From positions 1 to 16,839 of the forward strand of contig JANJXE010000246.1 of the NCBI GenBank assembly GCA_024709185.1: a DNA stretch of 16,839 nt, given 5' to 3'. Made by a program: the position numbers and the translations under genes. The notes under the pieces are model-generated. The model was not told the DNA's origin. It made no database searches and saw nothing but the letters and a program-made list of their open reading frames with translations. Each line of letters begins with the position of its first letter. Position 1 is the first letter of the stretch. Positions 1 to 7,397 of the stretch are shown here, in pieces. The stretch is from Paludibacter sp. (GTDB taxonomy: Bacteria > Bacteroidota > Bacteroidia > Bacteroidales > Paludibacteraceae).

Positions 1-2010
1 CTCTTGGACGGTTTGCTCACCATCGGTGAAAACTTTACGCTGAACCGTACCTCCGAAGTGCAGTCGCCGGGCGATGTGCTCGATTTATCACTGAAAGCAC
101 TTCCCATGGTACCGGTACACACCATCGACGGCGAAGGCTGGGGTGGTCCTTCGAAAGGAATGAACGACCGTCAGAATCCGGTGCGTTTGATTACCTACAA
201 CAAAGATAATCCGTACCAGTACTGGCGTACCTTCGGTAATTTCTTTGCCGACCTGGAACCGATCAAAGATTTACACATCAGATCCAGTTTCGGTATCGAC
301 TACGGCAATTTCTTCAAACGCTATATGCAGCGCACTTATCAGTCGGGCTTCCTGAGCAACACCATCAGTGGCGTTAACCTCGAACAATCGCATTGGATGA
401 AATGGAACTGGACCAATACAGCTGCTTACAAGAAAACGATCGGTAAACACAGTTTTGACGTACTCGCCGGTATGGAAATGTTTCGTCAGTCCGACATCAG
501 CTTTAATGCCTATACCTCGGGCGAAAACGCCTTTACAGTGGAAACACCTGCATACATGTGGCCGGGCGTAAGTACCGGAAAAGCGCAGGTGGGCGGTGGA
601 CAAACCGGTTATTCGTTGCTATCCTACTTTGGAAAAGCCAACTACGTGTACGATGATAAGTACCTGGCATCGGCCACCATTCGTCACGATGGCTCCTCCC
701 GTTTTGGTAAAAACAACCGCTTCGGTACCTTCCCGGCTGTTTCGCTGGGATGGAGAATCTCGCAGGAAGACTTTTTCGAAGGTGCCACCGATGTGGTATC
801 CGACCTGAAACTACGCGCCGGATGGGGACAAACCGGTAACCAGGAAATCGACAACTATGCTACCTACACTATCTTTGTTCCCGACTATGGCGTAGCCGAC
901 CCCACCTGGACCATTGTGAACGGTACCGCCTACGATATTCAGGGTAATGGCACAGGTGCACTTCCGGCAGGATTCCGCAAAATCCAATCGGGCAACGACG
1001 ACCTGAAATGGGAAACCACTACGCAGACCAATATTGGTGTGGACTATGCATTTTTCAACAATACCCTGTACGGTTCGGCCGAATACTACATTAAATCGAC
1101 CAAAGACATTCTGATTCGTCCGGCTTACCTGGCCGTTGTTGGCGAAGGCGGCGACCGCTGGAGCAATGGTGCATCGATGGAAAACAAAGGTTTTGAAGTG
1201 TTGCTGGGATACCGCAACAGCACCAAATTTGGATTAAAGTACGACATTACCGCTAATATCTCAGGATTTAAAAACAAAGTAACACACCTTCCCGAAGATG
1301 TACAGAACTCCTACGGTGGACGCGAAGGGGATAACATCCTGGGTCGTCCTATCGGATCGTTCTATGGCTATGTAGCCGATGGCATTTTCAAAAGTCAGGA
1401 TGAAGTCGACAGTCACGTTAGTCAGGATGGTAAGGCCATTGGCCGCATCCGCTACCAAAATGTGTACGAAGAAGATGGCAAAAACGAGATTAACGCCATG
1501 GATCAAACCTGGATTGGTAATCCGTTTCCCGAGTTCACTTATGGATTGAATGTGAACCTCGAGTACCGCAATTTCGACATGAGCATGTTCTTTCAGGGAG
1601 TGCAGGGTGTTGATGTAGTGAACGGTGTAAAATACCAAACCGACTTCTGGAGTGTGGACGACGTGAATTCCAACAAGGGACGTCGCGTGCTCGATGCCTA
1701 TCATCCTATCAGCAACCCAACTTCCGACATCCCCATGTTGCAGAACACCAATTCGAACAACGAAGGTCGCTTCTCGACTTATTTTGTAGAAGATGGTTCG
1801 TATCTGAAAATCAGAAATATTCAGCTGGGTTATTCCCTGCCTAAATCGGTTTTATCGCGCATTAACATCGAAAGACTCCGGTTCTACCTGGGCGGACAAA
1901 ACCTGTACACCCTACATTCGCGCCAGTTTACCGGCGTTGATCCCGAAAGTCCCGGATTCGGATATCCTATTCCGATGATCAGCACAATTGGATTAAATCT
2001 AACTTTTTAA
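1..2010 (+). CDS. SusC-like TonB-dependent outer-membrane transporter, C-terminal part (5' truncated)
   Basis: This is the outer-membrane porin of a SusC/SusD pair. It would import fructo-oligosaccharides into the periplasm using TonB energy. The frame is open from base 1, so the gene starts outside the window. About 669 residues are visible against roughly 1000 for the family, so the signal peptide, carboxypeptidase-like domain, plug and first barrel strands are missing. The visible part has beta-barrel strands rich in Tyr, Gly and Asn and the family C-terminus: YLKIRNIQLGYSLP, then GGQNLYTL, TGVDPES and a final NLTF with terminal Phe. A TTG at base 4 is not a real start, because the coding pattern continues to the window edge. 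The SusD-like gene follows after 13 bases, so the two are surely co-transcribed. Fructan as substrate is inferred from the neighbouring GH32 enzymes and fructokinase, not from this sequence. Confidence 0.96.
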   Translation, partial: LLDGLLTIGENFTLNRTSEVQSPGDVLDLSLKALPMVPVHTIDGEGWGGPSKGMNDRQNPVRLITYNKDNPYQYWRTFGNFFADLEPIKDLHIRSSFGIDYGNFFKRYMQRTYQSGFLSNTISGVNLEQSHWMKWNWTNTAAYKKTIGKHSFDVLAGMEMFRQSDISFNAYTSGENAFTVETPAYMWPGVSTGKAQVGGGQTGYSLLSYFGKANYVYDDKYLASATIRHDGSSRFGKNNRFGTFPAVSLGWRISQEDFFEGATDVVSDLKLRAGWGQTGNQEIDNYATYTIFVPDYGVADPTWTIVNGTAYDIQGNGTGALPAGFRKIQSGNDDLKWETTTQTNIGVDYAFFNNTLYGSAEYYIKSTKDILIRPAYLAVVGEGGDRWSNGASMENKGFEVLLGYRNSTKFGLKYDITANISGFKNKVTHLPEDVQNSYGGREGDNILGRPIGSFYGYVADGIFKSQDEVDSHVSQDGKAIGRIRYQNVYEEDGKNEINAMDQTWIGNPFPEFTYGLNVNLEYRNFDMSMFFQGVQGVDVVNGVKYQTDFWSVDDVNSNKGRRVLDAYHPISNPTSDIPMLQNTNSNNEGRFSTYFVEDGSYLKIRNIQLGYSLPKSVLSRINIERLRFYLGGQNLYTLHSRQFTGVDPESPGFGYPIPMISTIGLNLTF

Positions 2011-2023
2011 ACACTCAACAACG

Positions 2024-3703
2024 ATGAAAATACAATTTAAAACAGGTCTGATTGGCCTACTCATCCTTTCCCTTTCGGCTTGTTCCGATTTTCTGAATGA
2101 AGAACCCACGGGCATCCTCACTACAGAAAACGTGCAGACTGCCTACGAAGGTGCCCTTTCGGCTGCCTACTCGGCTTTGGGCAACGACCACTATAACACT
2201 CCGCTCAGTCTGTGGCCTTATGGCACAGTACGTTCCGACGATGCCTACAAGGGTGGATCGGGCGAACAGGATATTTCCACCTTCCACTTTTTCGAGATAT
2301 CGAACAATATCTCAACCGAATTTGGCGAAGTGGATGCCTTGTGGTACCAGTGTTATGTCTCTATTTCGAGGGCCAATTCGGCTATCAAAGCCATCAACGC
2401 CGTCGAAAATTTGAGCGACAGAGAATCAAAAATAGCCGAGGCTCGTTTCCTCAGAGGTCATTTTTACTTCTTACTGAAGATTTTATTCAAGAATATCCCT
2501 TATATCGACGAAACAGTGCCGGTGGATCAATACGGAACCATTTCGAATGTAGCACTTTCGAACGATGAGCTGTGGCAGAAAATTGCCGATGATTTCAAAT
2601 ACGGTGTCGATCATTTACCCGTACGGCAAATGGACCGTGGACGCGCCGACAAATACGCAGCCGCAGCCTATCTGGCCAAAACCTATCTGTACAAAGCCTA
2701 CAGACAGGAAAACAGCCAAGCGCACGAAGTTACTTCGATTAATGCCGAGGATCTGAATAAAGTGGTGACCTATGCCGATATGGTAATTGCATCGCAGTAT
2801 AAAATGGAAAGCGATTTCGCCTATAACTTCTTACCGGGAAGCTACGAAAACGGCGCTGAATCGATTTTCGCCGTGCAGTATTCGGGTGATGACGGCACCA
2901 AATTCGGACGGGTAAACCTTGCCGATTTACTTTCAGTTCCGATGAAACTGGGATGTTGCGATTTCCTGAAACCATCGCAAACGCTTGTAAATGCATTCCG
3001 CACTCAAAAAGGTCTGCCTGCTTTCGACAATTACAACACCAAGGACAATGGCCATGCGGAAAAGAACGACCCCCGTTTGTTTCATACCGTAGCCCTTCCC
3101 GGTTTTGCGTATAAGTACAACGAAACCCTGATCTACGATGTCGACTGGAACCGGAATCCCGGCACCTATGGAGTTTATGCCTCCCTGAAAGAAAATGTGG
3201 ATCCAACCTGCGATTGCTTTGTGCCCATGGTTCCGTTTTATGCCAATACCAAAAACCGAATTCTAATTCGCCATGCCGACCTCTTGCTGATGAAAGCCGA
3301 AGCCCTGGTTGAACTAAAACGTTGGAACGAAGCTTTACCCATCATCAATTCGGTACGTAACCGTGCCAAAAACAGTACCGGCCTGATACCCTATGCTAAC
3401 AATTTTGTAGACATTCAACTGTACCAAAACGGAGTAAACTGCAACTGGACAGAAGAATTTGCACGAGAAGCCGTGCGCTGGGAACGCCGTCTGGAGCTGG
3501 CCATGGAAGGCGGTCGATTCTTCGACCTGGTACGCTGGGGAGTATCCGAACAGGTAATGAACGAGTATTACGACACCGAGCAAACCCGTCGTTCGTACTA
3601 CGCCAGTGCCAACTTCACCAGAAACAAACACGAGTATTTGCCGATACCTGAACAACAAATCAAGTTTAGCAAGTATTTATACAAACAAAATGTTGGATAT
3701 TGA
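2024..3703 (+). CDS. SusD-like outer-membrane glycan-binding lipoprotein (RagB/SusD family)
   Basis: This is the surface lipoprotein that forms the lid of the SusC transporter and binds the incoming glycan. It has 559 residues, normal for the family. The N-terminus is a lipoprotein signal ending in LSAC, with Cys20 as the lipidated residue, followed by SDFLNEEPTG, the usual acidic start of SusD proteins. Family hallmarks are the TPR-like helical region with RFLRGHFYFLLKILFKNIPYIDE, the segment IRHADLLLMKAEALVEL, and REAVRWERRLELAMEGGRFFDLVRWG. The C-terminal HEYLPIPEQQI is also typical. The start is the ATG that puts the Lys-rich signal first. It lies 13 bases after the SusC stop and 14 bases before the next lipoprotein gene, so the three form one transcript. 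The binding specificity (levan or inulin) cannot be read from the sequence. Confidence 0.97.
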   Translation: MKIQFKTGLIGLLILSLSACSDFLNEEPTGILTTENVQTAYEGALSAAYSALGNDHYNTPLSLWPYGTVRSDDAYKGGSGEQDISTFHFFEISNNISTEFGEVDALWYQCYVSISRANSAIKAINAVENLSDRESKIAEARFLRGHFYFLLKILFKNIPYIDETVPVDQYGTISNVALSNDELWQKIADDFKYGVDHLPVRQMDRGRADKYAAAAYLAKTYLYKAYRQENSQAHEVTSINAEDLNKVVTYADMVIASQYKMESDFAYNFLPGSYENGAESIFAVQYSGDDGTKFGRVNLADLLSVPMKLGCCDFLKPSQTLVNAFRTQKGLPAFDNYNTKDNGHAEKNDPRLFHTVALPGFAYKYNETLIYDVDWNRNPGTYGVYASLKENVDPTCDCFVPMVPFYANTKNRILIRHADLLLMKAEALVELKRWNEALPIINSVRNRAKNSTGLIPYANNFVDIQLYQNGVNCNWTEEFAREAVRWERRLELAMEGGRFFDLVRWGVSEQVMNEYYDTEQTRRSYYASANFTRNKHEYLPIPEQQIKFSKYLYKQNVGY

Positions 3704-3717
3704 TAAATGATACGTGT

Positions 3718-4815
3718 ATGAAAAAAATAATATATAGCTTAGCAATCGCTTTGATGGCATTCAATTTTACAGCCTGCACCGACATCGAACGGGATACAGT
3801 TGATTTGAATGCAGAGGTGGACATTTTATCCTTCACCATTAACGGCGTGGAAGGTACCATTGATACCGCCAAACAAACCATTAAATTGTTCATGCCTCCG
3901 GGCACTAATCTGACCGGTCTAACCCCTTCGGTTTCCATTTCAGATGGAGCAACCGTAACTCCTGCATCGGGAATATCAATGGACTTTAGTTCATCATCCA
4001 CTACCCCGATTGAATACAGAGTATACAATAAAAACGTGTATACCACCTATAAGGTTACAGTGGAGGAAACCAGAGCCAAAATTACCCTGTTTAAGGTTGC
4101 CAATACCGTTGGCGATATCGATGAAGCCAAACGTACCATCAATGTATTTGTTCCGGCAGGCACCGACCTCAAGGCGCTGACTCCGGTCGTTGAATACACT
4201 GCCGGTGCAACTATCAGCCCGGCCGAAGGTGAAATGGTGGACTTCACCAATCCAGTGGTATATACCCTGACTTATGTGGGCTATCAGTTTGCCTATACGG
4301 TAACTGTAAAACACGGAGCAAAACCAGGCATCGTAATTTTCAACGGAGAGGATGTAAAACCAGTTTGGGCCAACATTGCAGCTACTGTTGAAAGTCCGTT
4401 TGCCAATCCAAAAACCGATGGTATCAATACTACACCTTTCTGTGCATCGATCATACGGGCAGGAAACGACACGGATGCCGGTGGCAAACCCTGGTCGGGA
4501 GGAGCATTGTGGAACAGCTACAAGGTGAATATTAATCCGGCTGAATACGATCGCTTTACTATTATGATACTCAAAGAAGTGGCCGGAGATGTGCAACTCG
4601 AAATTCAGTCGGATGGAGAGCAAAACAAGGATTGGCTGAAAGTTTGGTATTCGGAAGATAATTTGGGCAAATGGCAGAAACTAACGTTCAAAATACCTGC
4701 AAACAGAACAGCTGTCATCAACAATATTCTGGTAGCACCCCACGCTCACGATGCAGGTGGATTTGCAACGCACAGAATGTATTGGGATGAATTAATTGCA
4801 CTTCCCAAAGAATAA
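3718..4815 (+). CDS. Surface glycan-binding lipoprotein with two repeat domains and a C-terminal putative fructan-binding module
   Basis: This gene sits in the SusE/SGBP position after SusD, where PULs carry an accessory surface glycan-binding protein; BT1761 holds this place in the B. theta levan locus. The 365-residue product has a lipoprotein signal ending in FTAC (Cys20). Two tandem homologous beta domains follow, at about residues 34-115 and 119-201. Each has the pattern 'hydrophobic strand, (D/T)A+(K/R)TI, P(P/A)GT(N/D)L..LTP.V, GAT(V/I)(T/S)PA, YTV-type strand', resembling DUF5018-type repeats. Residues about 203-361 form a third domain that matches the secreted protein at 6645-7349: NGED, WSGG.L, VAG.V.LE.Q, G.WQKL.F.IPA and WDE.IA are shared. 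I start at the ATG at 3718 because it begins the MKK signal peptide. A TTG at 3700 in frame overlaps the SusD stop and adds six residues before the signal. The function is inferred from position and domains. Confidence 0.88.
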   Translation: MKKIIYSLAIALMAFNFTACTDIERDTVDLNAEVDILSFTINGVEGTIDTAKQTIKLFMPPGTNLTGLTPSVSISDGATVTPASGISMDFSSSSTTPIEYRVYNKNVYTTYKVTVEETRAKITLFKVANTVGDIDEAKRTINVFVPAGTDLKALTPVVEYTAGATISPAEGEMVDFTNPVVYTLTYVGYQFAYTVTVKHGAKPGIVIFNGEDVKPVWANIAATVESPFANPKTDGINTTPFCASIIRAGNDTDAGGKPWSGGALWNSYKVNINPAEYDRFTIMILKEVAGDVQLEIQSDGEQNKDWLKVWYSEDNLGKWQKLTFKIPANRTAVINNILVAPHAHDAGGFATHRMYWDELIALPKE

Positions 4816-4821
4816 ACTAAA

Positions 4822-4862
4822 AAAATACACTGCCAGGTTGGATGTAGCTGGCAGTGTATTTT
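4822..4862 (+). terminator. Intrinsic terminator or attenuator after the susC-susD-SGBP genes
   Basis: A perfect 15-bp inverted repeat (arms 4822-4836 and 4848-4862, core ACTGCCAG/CTGGCAGT) encloses an 11-base loop. It starts 7 bases after the stop codon. The right arm ends in TTTT and is followed by CACTTTTTG, so it has the form of a Rho-independent terminator. No TAnnTTTG promoter element is visible between it and the next gene (4915), so partial read-through or 3'-end processing is likely. This would give more porin/binding-protein mRNA than downstream enzyme mRNA. Confidence 0.82.
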
Positions 4863-4914
4863 CACTTTTTGTTAACCACCCTTCAATACTAACAGGGGTA
4901 CAATTTAAAACAAC

Positions 4915-6507
4915 ATGAGACGATCCGGTTTACTTTTATTGGTTTCTGTAGTAGTGATATCGGCTTGCTGTACACCCGACGAGCCCGATCCGGGTAACAA
5001 TAATCCCGTAATTGATGAAACAGTAACCAAAAGGATTACTGCCACCGAAGCTGAAGCTGTTAAAACGGTTTACGAAACCTTTTATAAACCGGCAAATGCG
5101 GTCACCGGCGATCCCATGCCCTATTACAACGAAGCGGATAAAACCTTTTACATCTATTTCCTGTTGGGTAGATTTTCAGGATATCCGGCTGGTGGAATTT
5201 ACGTGACTAAAACAAAAGATTTTGCAAAGTTTTCGCCACTCAACACGCCAAGCCCTCAGATTCTAACGGGGCCGGCCGGTGAATGGGACATCAACATGGG
5301 AACGGGCGATTGTATAAAAAAAGACAATACCTACCACTTCTTTTATACCGTATTTTCCTCACCATCCACTGTTTCGAAAGCAACTCTGGCCAGCGAATTA
5401 TCGGCTGGTGAATGGTACAAGAAACCTTCGTTTAAAATTCAACCACCACCCTTTTGTAAAAACTCCGAATTTCGCGATCCGGATGTGTATTGGGACGATA
5501 CCCGGAACAAATATGTGATGACAGTTGGTGGACAGACTGCCGATAACCGTGCCGTATTGGTACGCTATCAATCGGATGATTTGAACAACTGGGAAGAAAT
5601 TCAGAGCCTTTACAAAGCCAACGACAACAACAATCCCGGGAAATATGAATTTCCGACGGATACCTATCTGCCCGAATGCGCCGAGATTTTCAAATGGGGA
5701 GAAAAATGGTACATGATTTTCTCGCGAATCAACAGAGACAATCATCGCAAAACATTTTACCGTATTGCCAACAGTCCCGACGGACCCTGGGAAATTTGCC
5801 GGGACGAAAATGGTCATCACGAAACCTTTGACGGACTTTGGTTGTATGCTGCTAAAACTTCCTTCGATGGGCAAAACTGGTATCTAAGTGGTTGGGCATC
5901 GACCGGTCAGGACAAACAACCCAATATCAATGAACTGACCTGGGGAGGCAACCTGATTACACACAAACTGGTGCAACAACCCAGCGGAAAATTATACCCT
6001 GCAATTCCGGATGCGTTGAATGCAAAATTCTCAAAAACAGTCGGTTTCAAAGACATAAAGCAAAAAGGTTCAGTTGAAAAAAGCAACAATTCGTTTACCT
6101 TATCCGGGAACAGCGAAGTAGTTTTTAACCGCAATACATCTTCCTTGAAAATTGAACTTAAGATTGATGCTTCAGAAGCTGAAAAAGGATTTGGAATCGG
6201 GTTTGGCGCTTACGAAAATCAGGAGGAAACGTACAAACTTATTTTTGACATGACGAGCAATAATCCCTACAACTGCCCTGCACTTTTCATGTACCAGAAA
6301 AACAAGGAGCTGAACTTCACACCCTTGATTGTCAGCACTAACAAACAGTTTGATGTAACGATAATTATTGAAAAACAAGTTTGTGTGATGTATGTAAACG
6401 GGAATGTCGCATTTACGAATCACATTTCGACCATGGAGCAAAACCCCTGGATGATTTTCAGCAACTCCGGAACAGTCCGGTTTTCAACTATAAAGATTTA
6501 CAACTAG
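4915..6507 (+). CDS. Divergent GH32-like (clan GH-J) surface lipoprotein, probable fructan hydrolase
   Basis: This is probably a secreted fructan-active enzyme of the five-bladed beta-propeller clan GH-J (GH32/GH68), or a close relative. The lipoprotein signal ends in VISAC (Cys18), and a Pro/Asn/Asp-rich tether (PDEPDPGNNN) follows, suggesting a surface location. The three GH32 catalytic positions can be placed: nucleophile Asp66 in TGDPMPYYNE in place of the usual WMNDPNG, transition-state stabiliser Asp188 in EFRDPDVYW, and acid/base Glu254 in LPECAEIF in place of WECPDLF. Residues about 375-530 form a C-terminal beta-sandwich with a lectin-like strand pattern (VCVMYVNGNVAF), as in GH32 enzymes; this part may be a DUF4975-type domain. 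The gene is 530 codons and lies after the terminator hairpin. It is clearly different from the two classical GH32 genes downstream and could be the endo-acting enzyme, a fructotransferase, or only a binding protein. The activity is inferred. Confidence 0.82.
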   Translation: MRRSGLLLLVSVVVISACCTPDEPDPGNNNPVIDETVTKRITATEAEAVKTVYETFYKPANAVTGDPMPYYNEADKTFYIYFLLGRFSGYPAGGIYVTKTKDFAKFSPLNTPSPQILTGPAGEWDINMGTGDCIKKDNTYHFFYTVFSSPSTVSKATLASELSAGEWYKKPSFKIQPPPFCKNSEFRDPDVYWDDTRNKYVMTVGGQTADNRAVLVRYQSDDLNNWEEIQSLYKANDNNNPGKYEFPTDTYLPECAEIFKWGEKWYMIFSRINRDNHRKTFYRIANSPDGPWEICRDENGHHETFDGLWLYAAKTSFDGQNWYLSGWASTGQDKQPNINELTWGGNLITHKLVQQPSGKLYPAIPDALNAKFSKTVGFKDIKQKGSVEKSNNSFTLSGNSEVVFNRNTSSLKIELKIDASEAEKGFGIGFGAYENQEETYKLIFDMTSNNPYNCPALFMYQKNKELNFTPLIVSTNKQFDVTIIIEKQVCVMYVNGNVAFTNHISTMEQNPWMIFSNSGTVRFSTIKIYN

Positions 6508-6534
6508 ATTTTAATTGAATTTCCTGCAAAGTAC

Positions 6535-6569
6535 ATCAAAAGTACACGAACGCGAATCAAAAATTACAC
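6535..6569 (+). promoter_or_regulatory. Candidate operator 1 for the PUL regulator (21-bp-period direct repeat)
   Basis: Two copies of ATCAAAA lie exactly 21 bp apart (6535-6541 and 6556-6562), each followed within one or two bases by TACAC (6543-6547, 6565-6569), with GAACGCGA between them. The 35-bp block matches 8936-8970 at 32 of 35 positions, and both copies begin 55 bp before a TAnnTTTG box. A direct repeat of two helical turns is what dimeric AraC-type DNA-binding domains bind. The regulator encoded at 13324-16098 is the obvious candidate, by inference. Confidence 0.8.
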
Positions 6570-6589
6570 AAGCCGTAGGGTGCTTAAAT

Positions 6590-6597
6590 TAATTTTG
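6590..6597 (+). promoter_or_regulatory. Bacteroidota -7 promoter box upstream of the T9SS protein gene
   Basis: TAATTTTG fits the Bacteroidota -7 consensus TAnnTTTG. It is followed by CAT, as at 8991-8998. No good -33 TTTG is visible; the proximal operator half-site lies there instead, which suits a promoter that needs an activator. The leader to the ATG at 6645 is about 40 bases, A-rich and without a Shine-Dalgarno sequence. Confidence 0.75.
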
Positions 6598-6644
6598 CAT
6601 GGGAAACAAACAATCAATTAAACAACAAACAAAAAAACAAGATC

Positions 6645-7349
6645 ATGAATAAAATTACATTTATTATCAGCATGGTTATCACATGCAATTTCGCTTTTGG
6701 ACAAACAGTCGTAAGTAATGGTGAAGATACCGGTTTAGGTTGGTGGCAAGCAGGCTCAACGAATGTAGAAATAGTAGATTGGCATCCTAAAGAAGGTAAC
6801 CCATCGGCCAAAGCCATGACTATATGGATAAGTCCTACCAGTGACGCATGGTCGGGCGGTGGACTCGGTGGTCTCAACATCAATGTAAGTATGTATAATA
6901 AAATCTCCGTTTTAGTGTACAAAAATGTAGCCGGTACAGTTCGTTTGGAGTTACAGGATGGTGGCCCAAATCAATTTGTATCAGCTAATTACACGACACC
7001 CGGAGCCTGGCAAAAATTAGAATTTGCAATTCCGGCCGGTATGTCAACTATCACCACACTTCTCATAGCTCCTTTTATCGATTATAATTTGTCAACTATT
7101 GCAGGCGAACAAAGTCGCTGTTTTTGGGACGAAGTTATTGCTTTCAATGACACTTCAACCGGCATTCACAACACGATAAATTCTACCGAAATTGTTAAAA
7201 CAGAAATTTACACAGTTAGCGGGAAACTTATTAAAACGTTAACCGGAGGTCAAAAAACTCCCAATTCACTATTGTTGCAGGGGTTGTATATTCTCAAACA
7301 AACCGATGCTGAAGGAAATATAACCAGCTCAAAAATAGCGATCCAATAA
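6645..7349 (+). CDS. Secreted T9SS cargo protein with putative fructan-binding domain
   Basis: I do not recognise a named family for the main domain. The 234-residue protein has a signal peptide (MNKITFIISMVITCNFAFG, likely cut before Gln20). Residues about 21-168 form a beta-rich domain that aligns with the C-terminal domain of the surface glycan-binding lipoprotein at 3718-4815 (NGED, WSGG.L, Y..., VAG.V.LELQ, GAWQKLEFAIPA, AP, WDEVIAF). Residues about 173-234 are a type A T9SS sorting domain (VKTEIYTVSGKLIKTL..., SLLLQGLYILKQTDAEGNI..SKIAI), so the protein should cross the outer membrane through T9SS and be released or anchored. No catalytic motif is visible. It is the first gene after operator 1 and lies 48 bases before GH32 A, so it is probably induced with that enzyme. 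A carbohydrate-binding role is inferred from the shared domain and context. Confidence 0.85.
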   Translation: MNKITFIISMVITCNFAFGQTVVSNGEDTGLGWWQAGSTNVEIVDWHPKEGNPSAKAMTIWISPTSDAWSGGGLGGLNINVSMYNKISVLVYKNVAGTVRLELQDGGPNQFVSANYTTPGAWQKLEFAIPAGMSTITTLLIAPFIDYNLSTIAGEQSRCFWDEVIAFNDTSTGIHNTINSTEIVKTEIYTVSGKLIKTLTGGQKTPNSLLLQGLYILKQTDAEGNITSSKIAIQ

Positions 7350-7397
7350 GTTTTTCATTCTCGAAAAAAGCCACCAAAAATAAAACATCATTCGCAG

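Noticed and set aside
1261..1704. A 147-codon minus-strand open frame inside the SusC-like gene
   Set aside because: It overlaps the strongly supported SusC barrel coding sequence and shows no family motif; it is a by-product of codon bias on the other strand.
3994..4623. A 209-codon open frame on the minus strand
   Set aside because: It lies fully antisense to the surface glycan-binding lipoprotein gene, which has a signal peptide, repeat domains and operon context. The antisense product has no recognisable domain or signal.
6645..6701. VITC in the signal peptide of the T9SS protein as a lipobox
   Set aside because: Thr before the Cys is not accepted in typical lipoboxes, the hydrophobic stretch continues past it to AFG-Q, and a T9SS cargo would use signal peptidase I.
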